NCBI GenBank assembly: GCA_903813345.2
Contig: CAIIXF020000010.1
Coordinates: 29,444,828-29,508,827 of the forward strand
Length of the DNA stretch: 64,000 bases
Direction of reading: 5' to 3'
From: Owenia fusiformis
Taxonomy: Eukaryota; Annelida; Polychaeta; Sabellida; Oweniidae
The notes below the pieces were generated by a model. That model made no database searches, was not told the DNA's origin, and saw only the letters and a list, made by a program, of their open reading frames with translations. Shown piece after piece: positions 32,399-46,250 of the stretch (positions are counted from its first letter, which is position 1; every line of letters starts with the position of its first letter). The translations under genes and the position numbers were made by a program.

Positions 32399-33537
32399 AC
32401 ACCAATTGGACGTATCCGGCTTTGTCCGCTGTTGTCCCCCGGAAATCGTGAGACAATGTCCGACGTTTACCCGTTTTGTCCGATGATCGATGTTTGGAGT
32501 ACAGCGCCATTTTGTCGGAAAATGGTCATATGATCGTCACGTGGAAAGATAGCCTTCATTTGTCCGGTAATGTCCCTTGAAAATAATTATATAACATGTC
32601 AATTCTTTTCATGGGATATAAAGGGGCACAAAGGGACAAATCGGTCAACGACGGACAATGGAGACTTTAAGCTGGTGAATATTTTTCACAATGCTACTAC
32701 GAACACAAAGTCCACAACAGGGGCGCAAATTTCAGGTCAGAGAAAAAACGTCCTCGCTTGCGCGGAAACAAATTTTGGGCCCCTATAACCCAAAAGTGGG
32801 CCCAAATTGTGAAATTTTGATGCCCATTTTCTTCAGAATTTGGCCTGAAATTAAAAGATAAGGCCTTAAAAGGCCCAGTTATGACCAAAAAGGCCCACCT
32901 TTTTTGGCCCAAAATTTGGCCAAATTTTTTTCTGGGCCCACCCAAGGGGGGGGGGTGCGGGCCCCCAGCCCCCCTCTAATCCGCCGGTGCACAATGCAGT
33001 AATGTATGCGCGCATACAAATCAAGCGCTAAATTAGTCTACTCCAGACACCCGATCAGCTTCAGTTTCGTGTTTAGAACGGGAGATTTGCTATTTCACGT
33101 TGGCTTCAACGGGTATCATTATACTCATGTCTATTGAATACTATGCTGGCAATTTTGATTTGGATGCACAGTATAATGCTTTCTGAAGAAACGAGCTTGT
33201 TTAAAATATGTATCATAGAAAACCAGCTTTATAACTATCAATGGCCTAAACCACGCTGTGGTGTGGTCCAAGTAAAAGACTAAATAAACATTCATAACCG
33301 AACAATTATTTAGGTGAGAAAACTACATGCATTTGTATGGAGCGATTTCCTACGTACAGGTTGGCGTTTCGATTTTATGTGCCAGCTTAATTTCTCTAAA
33401 GTCTCGCGGACAACGTTAGACAAAAGTGACAACAACGGACAATGTCCCATGGAAATATTCAAGCGTGTCCGTTCATGCCCTCTGAAAATATTTTACTCTT
33501 CTAGCTAACTGTATAGCCCTTGACGTCCCATTGGTGT
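32399..33537. mobile_element. inverted-repeat element rich in TGTCCG/GGACAA words
   Basis: Ends ACACCAATTGGACGT (32399) and ACGTCCCATTGGTGT (33537), nearly complementary. Just inside, TTGTCCG, TGTCCGCTGTTGTCC and the opposite GACAACAACGGACAATGTCC occur on both sides. The interior holds a second, unrelated segment (about 32720-32990) rich in GGGCCC and AAATTTGGCC and ending in a poly-G/GGGCCCCCAGCCCCC tract, probably the end of another retroelement or DNA element. No intact ORF. Confidence 0.55.
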
Positions 33538-34046
33538 TCGGCTTGCTTTTGTAAAATGCACTTTTGAACTGAAATGCTCATGGTATGAAGCCTCAAATTT
33601 CTTGCGAAAACAACATGTATATGCAGCTTAGTTAACGCCTTACAATCGATATGTATGTTTCTGTCGTTGAATAAAAGATATGTTATAATTAAAAAAGGTA
33701 CTCTGAAAACTTGAAATAATAGAAAAGTTTTTGAATATTATATTTTAAATGTTAAACACACATATAGTTATAAAATTGGTTCTTGATTCTTTCATAGCCT
33801 TTACAAATAATTTTATTCTATATGACTGTTGTATTGTATGGCGACGCCGAGTATAATACGTTACTTTCAAATGCATATTCTATTTAGAGGGAGAAAGTCA
33901 GGAAACACCAGTAATATGATACACTATGCACTAGGCACATCTCTGACCATGACTGTATTCTGACCATGGATATAAAATATTTTACTAAATAATGTCATCT
34001 ATTTTTCAACATAATATCATTTAACTTTTTGAACGTGTACTTTGTT
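33538..34046. other. 3' flank of SLC5 copy A
   Basis: Non-coding. On the minus strand an AATAAA (33812-33817 on the plus strand as TTTATT) lies about 230 bases beyond the exon-14 stop and could serve as the polyadenylation signal; this is inference from position only. Confidence 0.35.
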
Positions 34047-34178
34047 TCAAAGTTCAGTGCTATAATCGTATTCTCCATTGTTTATTTCTTCGGTATGTGG
34101 TATATGTGAATTAAACGTGTCATCCTTGATTGCCCCGTTTCTAGTCTTATTGTCATTTGTATTTAGTGTGTATTTTAC
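34047..34178 (-). pseudogene. copy A: candidate fourteenth exon behind the stop
   Basis: After a CTTTTCAG acceptor, 43 open codons in phase 0 end at TGA. The tail reads N-N-G-E-Y-D-Y-S-T-E-L, comparable in place and style to the last exon of copy B (Y-N-K-G-F-D-D-E...). T-E-L would be a class I PDZ-binding end, as in human SLC5A8. The exon-13 donor (CAATG/GTAAAG at 34315) is preserved, but a TAA fifteen bases before it stops translation first. So this exon is either recently untranslated, reached by an alternative donor (GAA/GTGAAG, upstream of the stop, also phase 0), or a polymorphic state. Confidence 0.55.
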
Positions 34179-34329
34179 CTGAAAAGAGTAAACAAATACT
34201 ATCTTATAAGCATATGAATCGGGTCAGTGGACTGACAATTAAATCCTTTACCATAATATTAGAACGTTGACTTCTGAAATGATAAGCTATGATGTTGGAG
34301 CTTTGAATCTTTACCATTGCTTTCGAATG

Positions 34330-37300
34330 TTACGTCTGCTTCATGCAGGGCAGCGTCCATATAAGTCGTTTATCCTTCACTTCATATCCACCTGAATAAT
34401 AAAACGTGCGCATCGTATATATTTACACACTATAAGAACCCTGTGCATTTAATCACTAGTTATTTTGAGACGCTTGCTGTATATGGCGTCACTTCAGTAT
34501 AGTTTCATTTTGAGGATTTCGGACACATAATCTTATTCTACACTTAGTGTACTAAATGTATAATAACATTTAAAAATAAATTTGATATTTATTGGAAAAA
34601 TTAATATCCGGAGCATATCGTAACGGTATACTCCGGGCGGAGGATATCGTGACGATATACTCCGGAAAACCCAATATGCGGATATTGTGATGAAACACTC
34701 CGCGCTTGTTGATATCCCGCCAAATTGACTCCATTTGGTATGAAATTCATTTTGCAATGATACAAATACTTTAATTCTAGAATATTTTGTTTTTTGTAAT
34801 GAAATCGCTACAGATTGTAGAAGAACTACATTACAATACATATTCCAACGTTTATAACATATAGTCTAAATGTGTTAAAGTTGAGGTTGTCATGGTAACG
34901 GTGGTGAGGGGTATGCGGAGCAGTTCCAGGTTATCGATAAATTGTGATAAATTGCTAAAATATGATCGTTTGAAATAATTTTATTATTGTATTTCTTATC
35001 AGTTTTTTGTTTTGTTCAATATAGGTTCTTGCTGCCATAGTATTTTCTTTAGTATAACGGTATTATTGATACATATCAGAACTATGTAATGTCACAAGTA
35101 TAATCAAAGAAAAGAGTATATAAGTGCTAAGAAAAAGGGTCCCTGGATTAATAGGAAAGTCAATAGTGCACCTCCACAGTCAATGCTCCAATGCACAAAC
35201 CAAAGAAAACAAATCTTACAATTGAATGTCTTGATATTAACCTTTTTGAAACAATGGCCAATATTTCCCTGATAATGTCCCATTGGACTTCTACATTAAT
35301 GAATATGATAGAGCAATATTTGTGAGAAGTTCAACATAAAAATGAAACTCGGCTGGAACCCAATGTAATCAGCAATCTTATAGACTGACAGCAAAGGTTT
35401 TGTCAGGTCTTTGAATCTCCGGTGGTATTGATATATGCACTCGTTCGCTTTGCTCTCTCGTGCAGATATCAATATCACCTCGTAGATAAAAATGATATTC
35501 CTCAAAATCATAGGATATCCTTTAAATATTTCACTGACGTATCTAAGGATAACTTTTGTTATGCTTGGTTTATACGATGTCTTAACATACTCAAATCTTC
35601 TTTTTTATATTCTAGGGCAAACATAAGGGTTGTTTCTGTTTTGTTATTCCTACCTATTGTATATTCAGCTATAAGGCTTACAGGGAGACCGACAACAAGC
35701 GTCACAATCAGCGCAATAAGTGTGTACCAAACATACGATATCCTATACAGGTTGAAAATCTCAGGCCTAAAATGAAGAATATAAACTATGGAAATCACTT
35801 TGAAGAGATGATTTTTGGTATACCTTAATGTTAATCCCTTGTCGAATCATCCATCAACAGGTTATTCTTCACACTCATCATTCACTGTTGGAGAAACAAT
35901 TTTACTTACTGTACAAACCGCTTCAGAGGGTTTTCAGAAGGAAAATGACACGAACTAATTATGCTTTCCTGTTTTGCATTTGTGCACTTTGTTTTCTGGT
36001 TATTGTATTGAAATAACAGAAATTTTATATTCTGAATGATAAATGGTCATACTCAGTATCATGCATTGTACCAGTCGCATTTGCATTTAGGGTCTCGGGA
36101 GGCGGTTCCAAATGTGAGGTATTTGATGAGCCAATTGTTGTCATGTTGAAGGCCTCGACCGATGTTTCATTAAAATAAGTAATGCTTTCACATCCAGATA
36201 TATCCGTTGGAAGATTGTCTGGACGAATCTTAAACATAAGGACACCCGCATTTATCCAGATTAAAACACCAAGACTCGAGATGAGACCAGCAGCCACTCC
36301 CTGTAGAAAAGTGAAGAATTCTCGACGTATATGTATATAAGCAATTGGCTGAAAGTGTCTGAACATTAAACTTATATAAACATCTTATACACTGGAAGAA
36401 AGGGGAAATGTAAAGAAATACCTATCAAAGAGAAACGTTTGCAATCAATTCACCCATACTACTCATTAACAGAAGGTCAACCAATTGCACAATTGGATAA
36501 GGATTTATCCCTGATTTGAGTAAAGCTGTTAGACGTTATATATTAAAAAATATACACAAAAAGGGTAGGGAAAGAAAAATTAGTAATCACAAATGCAGCT
36601 GTATATTTACCCATGCATTAGCACGAGGAAAAAGAATCCCCAGTGTGAACATTCCAAAAAGAGGTCCCCCGAGAATACCCAATAACTTCCAAGCAATATT
36701 CAGAATGGTCTCTTTAGTATCAGCCAGTATAAAGGTAATCACCATGGTTGTAAGCCCGAAAAATATTCCTGAAAGCAAAACATAAATCACAAGCTGGAAG
36801 TTGGGATGAACAAGGACACATTTTTTCAAATATGTTAGTTCAAAAGACTCTTTCAGAAACACCTGAAAGGTGAAACGTAGTATCTTAGACTTACCAAAGA
36901 ATTTAGTAATATTCGTAGCAAATCTCTCTGGAATTGGTTTGTAATGTACTGCTTTGTAAATTGGTTTTGTGATGTCTTCTAAAAACACGGCTGCTAGTGC
37001 GTTTTGTCCAGAAGACATTGTGCTAAAAGATATAAGCTACGTCGACATTTGAAGGATAGCATTTTTAATCTCATTAATAAGACCTTATCTCATTAGATGA
37101 ATGGAGTGAATTCGGAACATTTTGTACTATGTGATATTTTCTTTCCAAAAGCTTTGCAGCTTTTACTGTTACTGTTGGCAGACATTATATATAAATATCG
37201 AATAGAAACCGAAAAAACATTAACAGTATAAGGTATAAATGAAAAAAACTATTTTGCATTAAATTGTATAATCATGGAGATATCATGATCAGAGTAGCTA

Positions 37301-40300
37301 TTCCATCATATCTTGATCCGTTACACTTCATAGGATACTATGCTGTCCTGGGAGGGATCGCTTAATTCGAGCGACTCCACTAGGGTAAAAAATCAAAATC
37401 ATACAATTTCAGTTTTCATGAGCACTGTTTATGTGATTTTGGACCAGAGTTGACGAAAAGGAACCGCCACCCTGGATTTTCTTTTGAAAAGTGAACCTCT
37501 CTTGGCAAAAGCTGGCTAAGGGCCTGATTATTGTTATCTTGTTTTATATTCTTGTTCCATACCTCATTGCAGCTGCTATCACTGTTACAATAAACAGTCC
37601 TGACATCCCTCTTAAATGACCGAACAGGTCCACCACTAAATACGCTGGCATCTGATTAAACAAAACGTAAAATTAAACATGGAGCACTGTTACAATGAGC
37701 ATCAGCTACCAATGTTGAACGCAAAAAAAACAATACAGAATTAGGTTACTCAGCTTAAATTACAATTATTTGTGATATGATTTAAGTCTCAAAATCGTCG
37801 TAAAAAGTCGTAAAGAATCTTAATTTGTCACTCTAGTTACCTGATCGACCTTTTCAACTTGTCCGAGTTTGATAGGATCACACGAAGCATATGTGGCAAA
37901 CATCACGATTCCTACCAAGATTACTATTGATACAAGTATCGTTGTTAAAATCGTGTTCAGGTACAGTGCTCTATAATAACAATTACTAATTATTTGCAAT
38001 GTTTAATCAAGAGGTATAGACGATTCCTTTGAGTATAACGAACATAGACATAGATTTAGTTGAAAAGTGTTCATCCGATAGGCATGAATTTGCAGCAAAA
38101 ACTGAGTTTTCTTAAAAAATTTATTGTCACTTTATAGGAAAAAATCAGAGCTAACAAAATCGAGTCCGGGTAGAGAGATGCATCATAACTCAGATAATTG
38201 TGAGTGAAGTAAGAAAATCCAAGTTAAAGAATAAATAAGAATGTATAGACATTGTTTCAATATCGGAAAGTTTAAGCTTGCAATGTTTTTCACATCCTAA
38301 ACGTGAACGGAAAATATTAAACGATGCATTTGTACGGGCGATTGGTCATACACGTGTATGGGATAGCGTTTCGATTTTATATACAAACTTAGACTCCCCA
38401 TTAACAGTTAACACCTACCCTTGACCCCGTATTTTCGTACCCAACGTTAAATAACGTTGTACAGAATGTTGGCTACTTGAAAATAAAGATATGTGGAAAA
38501 ATCCCATTCCAATTGTAAGACCCCATACAGAATGGCGCGTTGTAGGGTTCGGGTCAAACCTAAAATTAAAACAAAAAGCAAAGGAAAAACTGTCATAATG
38601 ATTTCTTAGCGTACATTTTACAATAAATATTAAAACGGTGGAACTATTCATTGTATGCTACTAGGTCGATATTTAACAAATACTGGATGACCATGAGGTG
38701 GATATGCCAGAATACCTATCCAAGGAAAAAATACTAGGCGAGGCGAAGCAAACAAATGTCTTTAAAATTAGGGAGTAAAAAGTGTTAAATATAAATTTAA
38801 TGAATGTATGTTTGTATACATTAAATTTGAAGTCATTAAATGATGCAACTGTTTAAATGATAAACAACATAATGTGGCATATTTCTATCGAGGATAGGTA
38901 TTCTGGCATATCCACCTCATGGTCATCCAGTATTTATTTTATTATGCACCTCACTTGAGAAATACTTTATTTTAAAGAATGGGTCTACTAAAACAGAAGC
39001 CGAGCCTATAAAAACCCTGGTGTTCGACAATCAAGAATTCCATTTATTCTCTTATTTGGCCTTATTCTTAAGTATTCCCTCCATATATAATAAGTTTGGC
39101 CGATGCCTTATCTAGCGCCACCTACCTTTTGTCAGTTAATCACAGGAAATTGAATAGAAATCCCCTTCTCTCATATCATCAAATCAATTCTCCCTCGCAT
39201 TCGTCTCAAATTCAACATGGAAGAGATTCTAAGAAAATGACGTCATCGACAAATGGACTCGTCGAAAGTATTTTTTCGAGGATAGGTATTCTGGCATACG
39301 GGATGGTTGGAGATCTCGTTGCTTCAATATTGGATAGAACGAGATCTTGCTGCCACGTATGGCAATAGACCCTGCGGCTCTTAACCAATCAGATTTGAGT
39401 ATTTTAATGAGGTGCATAATAAATATTAATACTTACTCGTCGAATTGAATTCTATCATGTTCAGCGGCTATTTCAAAAACTCGACCCAGGCCGCCGAGGT
39501 TAACAGAGCCTTGGATAATTAAAGCAAGCGATCCACACAAAATAAGACATAGTTGTAACGAATCGGCCCAGAGCACTGCTTTCATACCACCCTAGAAAAT
39601 ACAAAGGAAATCCTTTTTGATGGGTGAATGTGAATGCACATTGTGTTTCCAAGCTTAGATAAAGAGGGAGAGAGATACTGAAGTAAGGGAACGCTCGTTG
39701 TTTAATTTTTGTGATAACGGTATACTTTATAATAAGGGAGGGGGGAGGTAATAATTAATAATATTATAAACGATAGAATGTGAGACGACTCAATTTTAAG
39801 GTCAAAGAAAGGATGGTACGTACTAATGACGTATACAGCATGCAGACCAAACCGTTGAGTATCACTGTTCCCCAGAAAGGAATTCCACTCACTGCAAAGA
39901 TAAATAAAATGCGCATGCCAGGTGGTTCATTTAGTCCAAGTAGAACATTTTAAAATAATGTTGCATTTAAAATCATACAAAAATGAGAAATTAGATAAAC
40001 CTTTTTACCTTGGCTAAGTGTAATTGATGATGCATATAGCTGAACGGAAATGAAAACCAGCTGAAATTAAAAGAATGACAAAAATCACACAATTTTTAGG
40101 ATATGAAAAATGAATTTTTGATAGAACATTTGCAATGATGCTTTATTTAAGCACATACTAGTAGCTTTATTTGGCTATACATATTACTGCAACTATTGTC
40201 AGCGAGTCTTTATTGTCAGAACAGTACACACATGGTGGTAAAAGAAAGGACAACTCTGTATTTTCCTCATATCTTTGTCTTTTTAGGGATTTACTCCATG

Positions 40301-42537
40301 ATATTTTACACACTTGTATATTCATTCAATTTCATATCATCCTACCGTATTTTATGATAATTAGTCACGATGATACAGCACTTTAAACAACATGACCACC
40401 ATCGCGCTTAGGCAAACCTACACACGTTTCAATGATCCAACTGCAATCCTCAGTAGGTATGGCCTGAATGACAATTATGATCACCTGTTTGAGGTCTCTA
40501 ATTGTCCTGGGGTCATTTTGTACACTTTATCTTTGTCATATCCCAGAAATAGAAGTTAGGTATGAACATTTTAGACGACGGGTGCAGATTCTCTCAAAGC
40601 GCAATATTGGCAATCTGCAGCATGAGATTTAAAGTGCTGTAAATTGTAACTATCAATCTGATGGTCATAAAATATTGTAGGCTGGTATGAAGTTGAATGA
40701 TAATCCTATATAAATGGTTCTAATCATGAAAAATAGAAATTGAGACTTTTAGAAGATGGATTGTACAAAGACAAGACGAAATTCTATGACACGACATTGC
40801 TTAATTACAAAATTGTTTCATTTTCTAGACAGCCAGGGGACAACCTAACTACCCCGAAATGTCAATGAAGGTAAAAAATGTAATGCATCATTGCTATACT
40901 TACAATTTGAAATGAATATGTTATCACTGCCATGATTCGAACAGTCTTGTTGAATCGTAGTTCCAGGTACTGAAATAGGTACATAGGCGGTACATACTAG
41001 AACATGTGCCAAATTATCAGAAGCACTTACTTCAAGCTTGAACTATTTATGCAACATTTTGCTGAATGTAATAACGTAAGGAAATACTTTGAAATAAATA
41101 ATGTATTGGACATACATTGAATAGTGTATCAAGTGTTTTTATAAGATACGGTGCGAATATCTCGAGACAGTGTCCAGAAATCTACGTTTTGTCTCTTGTA
41201 ACAGCCTCGATGTAACTTTTGATCGTGGAACAACAAAAGCCTATTAAAATGGATACAATCGATATGAAGAAAAAACAGTATTTTTTCTATTCAGCAAGTA
41301 CATTTCAACCCAAAGAATCGGCCATCTTCAAAAGTTTTAATCAACTTTGAACCAATAATGCATCCTTGATATAAGCCCAGTATAGAAAGAAGAATCAAAT
41401 GTTGAACCAACTGCTTATCTCTAAAATATATGTTTTGCTACATAGAGCTTAAATACTTTAATATAGTTGTAGTATTTGCAAGTACAATGAAAATCAACTA
41501 ACTATTAGAGTGTGTCTAATTTTCTAACTGATTTATACTTAACAAAAATTATGTTCTTAAAACATCTAGATTGCTTTTCGGACAAAAAAACTATGTACAT
41601 CGATTGATGTATGCTAAAGGCCAAGAGTAGAAACGAAAAAAGCGTTAACGTGATTAAAGAGTTTCGTATATCTTACCTTAGTTTAGGGTAAACATTTTGA
41701 GCAGGTGATAGTAAGAACGTTTTCAACTTATGCTTTAACAATTCACATGCTAAAGCCAGATACTACGGCCATACGAACAGAACAAAAGTAAGTGTAAATA
41801 AAAAATATGTTTTCCATCTGTTTGTACCCTGTGCATATTACTTAAGGTTGTGTCGGGTTAACGGGGATGCTGACCTTATATATATACAAAGTGGAAAACC
41901 GACTAACCTGATATCTGATTTTTGAATATGTAATCATTGGAACACTGTTGTATTACCAATTATTATCATGATCCATGGTAGGCATGCATACTCACCACAC
42001 AAACAAAATCACGTCAATATACAAGTGATTTTATAATTTCATGAAATATAATTTTTAAGATTTAAAAGTTCGATATTTCGTTTACATTATTTGTAAAGTA
42101 TAAAATATGTTAAAGCCTCCCCTTGAGTCTTTAAAATGTCTCAAACTCAGATATACATGTCATATGTACATTAATAATTTTTTTCTCACCTCAAATATGC
42201 TTGTTATATGCAAGTCATAATAAATTGGGTAATACACATGTGCAGTTACTATGAAACCAATCGAGATTCCAATCACTATCAACCATAACATTGTTCCATG
42301 ATAATATACTTCAGCCGGAAATCCAATAACTGCTACAGTGGATATAAGAGTAGCACAGATAGACAATGACACTGGAAACACCGACATGTTTCTTCCTCCA
42401 AGTAAAACTTCATCTGTAGTGCTTTGCTTCTTTCCGGTACATCCATAGTAAACTCCAATTAATAACGACCCCAACAATGCAAATCCATATACAAGCCAAT
42501 CTACCCAGTCAAATACAGCCACTGTTTCATCGGCCAT
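34330..42537 (-). CDS. SLC5-family sodium-coupled solute transporter, copy A
   Basis: Thirteen exons (minus strand, listed 5' to 3'): 42190-42537, 40904-40969, 40009-40060, 39824-39891, 39437-39591, 38419-38559, 37841-37970, 37563-37651, 36895-37022, 36611-36768, 36053-36300, 35654-35766, 34330-34391. All junctions are GT-AG and all phases agree, giving 1758 bp, 585 residues plus TAA. Start context AAAGTATGG is good. SLC5 hallmarks: D-W-L-V-Y-G-F-A, L-L-G-G-R-N-M-S-V-F-P-V-S-L-S (residues 45-59), F-P-A-E-V-Y, Y-L-E-L-R-F-N (exon 2), G-G-M-K-A-V-L-W-A-D (exon 5), Q-R-Y-L (exon 6), and M-S-S-G-Q-N-A-L-A-A-V (exon 9, the Na2-site helix). Exon 11 loop has N-glycosylation sites at 489, 497, 505 and 519. 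The family uses Na+ to import monocarboxylates, vitamins or iodide; the closest types are SLC5A8/A12/A6, substrate unknown. The tail is about 30-45 residues short because of a stop in exon 13. Confidence 0.9.
38678..39419. mobile_element. two inverted-repeat elements in copy A intron 5
   Basis: A perfect 44-bp inverted repeat pairs 38678-38721 with 38892-38935 (GGATAGGTATTCTGGCATAT and complement). Immediately to its right, TTATGCACCTCA (38942) pairs with TGAGGTGCATAA (39419). Inside that second unit, GGATAGGTATTCTGGCATAC recurs at 39280-39299, so the two share sequence. No transposase; the ORF at 39096-39368 has no domain. Confidence 0.6.
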
Positions 42538-43285
42538 ACTTTGAGCATATGAAGAACTCTACATAGCACAATGTTTACATCCAGAGAATGAACATGTGTA
42601 ATGTGCAGAAGCATAGAAGTGTGCAGCACTACATTTGTTTATTTTGGAATTATTCGAAAAATAGTTTAAGTTAACAAGAATAGTTCGACTTTTGCGCTAA
42701 TCAGTACATTTCTTAAATAATTTATTTGCAAATGAAGAGTGCAAATAGTCACAAAAAGTCCTCAATAGTAAGGGGGGGGGGGGGTCACTAATGGTATTTC
42801 TAAGATTAATCACTGTAATTACTGTAATAACCAAATGTGATGCCATCCGGGGCAAATTAGCATTTGGGAAAAAACTGTTAAATATTTTGGTTGAAATGTA
42901 TTGATTTGCTTCACATAGAAATCCACTTTGACGTACATATTTGCTAGTTTATTTTATCACTTTCCATGCATGTAACACTCATTTCAAAATGGCACATATA
43001 AAATTGACATGTGTATTATTCGAAGGGGTTTTAGGACAATCTATATTATAAAGTCAGTAGTAGAATATGAACTCGAGGGAGATTAAAATGAATTGAAATT
43101 GAAACGGTTATCATTATATGCGTCAACGCGAGGACATCTTACCATGCAAGTGCATTTAAGTTAAGCTGTATTTCAAAATATACTTGCATTGGATCAAATT
43201 TATTCTAGTTAAAAGCTAAATTAGTTTATAAATTATATTTGGCAAATAAGCTTCATAAATATAGATATGCAAAAGGATATATATA
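42538..43285. other. intergenic between SLC5 copies A and B
   Basis: Upstream flank of copy A: 5' UTR and promoter must lie here. I see no clear TATA box in a defined position. A run of twelve G occurs at about 42773-42784. Confidence 0.4.
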
Positions 43286-43560
43286 CAGGGTGGTCTAAAA
43301 ATGGGACACTCGTATTTCAAAAATAAACATTGATTGTGTAGATGAAAACATATAATTAAATTTCCTATCCACTGGTATATTATATGATGTTTTCATCAAT
43401 AAAACCGATATTTATTTTTGGAATTTTTTTCAATTTTCAATTCAATTTATTTATTTCATAATTCTTAAAAACAAGCCGCTAGACACCCTAGTGGGTATAT
43501 GTTGCGGTTTAACAGAAATTTTAACAGAAATATGAGTGTCTCACTTCTTGGACCACCCTG
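43286..43560. mobile_element. short mariner-type MITE
   Basis: Starts CAGGGTGGTCTAAAAATGGG, ends CTTCTTGGACCACCCTG, flanked by TA. 275 bp. Inner words GACACTCGTATTT and AAATATGAGTGTCTC also pair. No ORF. Lies between the stop of copy B and the start of copy A. Confidence 0.8.
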
Positions 43561-44686
43561 TAAACATATATACCATGTATATTCTCATGAAGTTATTCTC
43601 GAACTAAGAAAATAAAGATAAAGATAACAATGCATCACCGGAGTAGAGCAATTTACATGTACGATGTAAGATATAAAATCTGAAATACAAAAATGCATGT
43701 ATTTGACATAATTTGCTTCGTTTTTGATTAAATAGTTTCCTAATGATACTCGTAAATTACATTTAGAAAACGAATCAGAGTCTAATACATTCATCATCGA
43801 ATCCTTTATTGTATATTTGATATGTATCTGACGTTCTTTGATGATGTTCAGTCTTAGCGATTACATTTGTAGAAGAACCATTCGCCTGAAATAGCAAAAT
43901 AGTAGATACATCTTTTATTCTCCCCTACCCCCTATTTTTGAATTTCTCTCTATAAGGCTATCTACAAAATCTAGTATATTGATAATGATTTCTCCTTTAC
44001 AGTTCCGATTTATTTCAAATTTCATGAATTTACCAAGTAACGATTGCTTTAAAATACATCCTAAAATCAAGACAAAATTTACCCAAGGCCTATAGAGTCT
44101 CAAAGTAAGTGTTGTTTAGTAAAAGGAGTTTTGTAAAATAGAACACATACCATTGATTCTGAATCTTGTTTCTGCAATTCGCAGCATCCTTTTGACCACA
44201 TTGTAGTCTCATCTTTGACCTCATATCCACCTATAACGAGTCAAACAAGTGTTTTTCAAGTCAATTATAACATAGGTACAAGTATACCACAAACCATTGT
44301 TATGTTTTACTATGGGTAATTACTTTTATCACATGATTAGGAGTGTCTACGCATTTTGATTGGTCAATTGTGATGATGTGTATTCAGTATCACTTGACAC
44401 GTGACTAATTTTCATGTGATACGGGGAGCTGTATCACTACGGAGTCAATAGCAACGATGTGACGTCACAGATTATATCACTTCTAGCTTAGGAAAACAAT
44501 ATGACGACATACTATTTCACAAAAAAGTACGAATACAACGGTATGACGTCATATTGTTTCAAAGCGAAACCAACAATTATAATAGTTTCCAGGAGTACAG
44601 AGTACTGAAAACAATCATAACTGACCAAATCAAAATGCCTCAAAAATCCTAGACATGTGATAAAATCGTCATCACACGTTTTAGCT

Positions 44687-44800
44687 TATGTGATACATGA
44701 AATATTCCACTCGAGTAACAATGTATCACCACTCAAGCTTCGCCTTCGTGGATGATACAGTATTACCTTTTGTGGAATATTTCCTGTATCACATGCAGAA
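44687..44800. repeat. inverted repeat in copy B intron 12
   Basis: TGTGATACATGAAATATTCCAC (about 44689-44710; 22 bases with one mismatch) pairs with 44772-44793. Flanking words ATCACACGTTTT and GAAACGTGTGAT extend the pairing outward. It may be the centre of a larger palindromic element from about 44330 to 44825 rich in TATCAC and TGACGTCA words. Confidence 0.5.
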
Positions 44801-46250
44801 ACGTGTGATAACTGATAGTACCTATAATTCTGTGCAAAAATGCAGTTCAAACATTTCTACTTTTCAGTTACAGCATGCTGATTTATGGGAAGTAATCATA
44901 AGCCCATGTTTATGAACAAAAAATGTGTTTTTGTGGTGTTGTAAAAGTCATATACGTTATAAAGACCTGGATGTGTTTTTATAGCACACCTGTTACATAT
45001 TCGGCAATAAGGCTAACAGGAAGACCGACAACAAGCGTCACTATCAGTGCAGTTAGAGTGTACCAAACATACGATATTCTGTACAGATAAAATATGCCAG
45101 ACCTACAATACATAAAAAATAAAGTGAATGTATATATCAAATAATATTTTTTATGTGGTAGCATTCTATACAATAGTTGAAACCAGAAAATATATGACAC
45201 TTTAATGTTTTGACTAAACTATATTAAGCAATGTGTTATTTTTTATTAAACGTATAGACCTCTCCCCTATCGTTTTTCAAAACAACTCTTTGCGACTCCG
45301 TTATTTTGTTTATCTGAGTCACTTATATAAGACACATTTTGGCTAAAAACCAAGGTGATTTGGGGTAGAGGCGCAAAGATAATTGGTCTGGAAAATACAA
45401 AAAATGATAATAATAATTTTTTCCCAAATTCTTCATTTCATGAAAATCGAGCTTGTCTCGACAGTGTTATTGATTTTTAAAGTAAAAAAAACAGTCCATC
45501 GACATGTAGTCACAAAACGCGTTCTTGTCACGAATTCGAGAGGAAAATGATTTTTTTAAAACACTTCGTAAATATCTGGAATTCTGTTTTACACATACCT
45601 TAATGTTTATGCAAACTTTGATATCAAATTTATGATTACACCTTTTTCAAAATATTAGATACATATTTTATTCTCCCCTATCCCCTATTTTTGAATTTCT
45701 CTATTTCGATGTTACTAGTCGATTGCTAGGCAACACCATGGAGCGAAATTATATTTGAACATACCACATCATACATTCAAACATCTTCATACTAAATCAC
45801 TGATTGGTATTTGTTGTACATCTTTAGATATGAATGTTAAAGAGAAAAACAAGTTGAACTTCAAAATTGCTGACTATTCAATTTCACGTTACTTTGATTC
45901 CAATGGGTTTTCGCGGTATCTATTTTCTTTGAAAGTGTGTGTAACGTCAGTTCCTGAAAAGCCTTTACCATGATTTTAGTTATATCTGTATCTATATTGT
46001 GACAGAAACTTGACAATTTATTACAAAATGTCAAAAGTACAACCCCTAGGTCACGTTGACCTTGATTTGACCTATTTTGATCGACCTATTTAAAAAAAAC
46101 TTTCCTACAGATATAATGGAATAAGGTTTACAACAATACCAACAATAGTAAATTAAAACAAGCAATGAATAATCGATGGCCCGCCCCCGTGTTATCGAAA
46201 CGATTGCAGACATAAGGATCAAATAACATATGGTAATAAAATCATCATAC

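Noticed and set aside
36516-36785. 89-codon plus-strand ORF; likewise 35422-35775 and 48231-48500 on the plus strand
   Set aside because: Antisense to SLC5 exons 10 and 12 of copy A and exon 10 of copy B.
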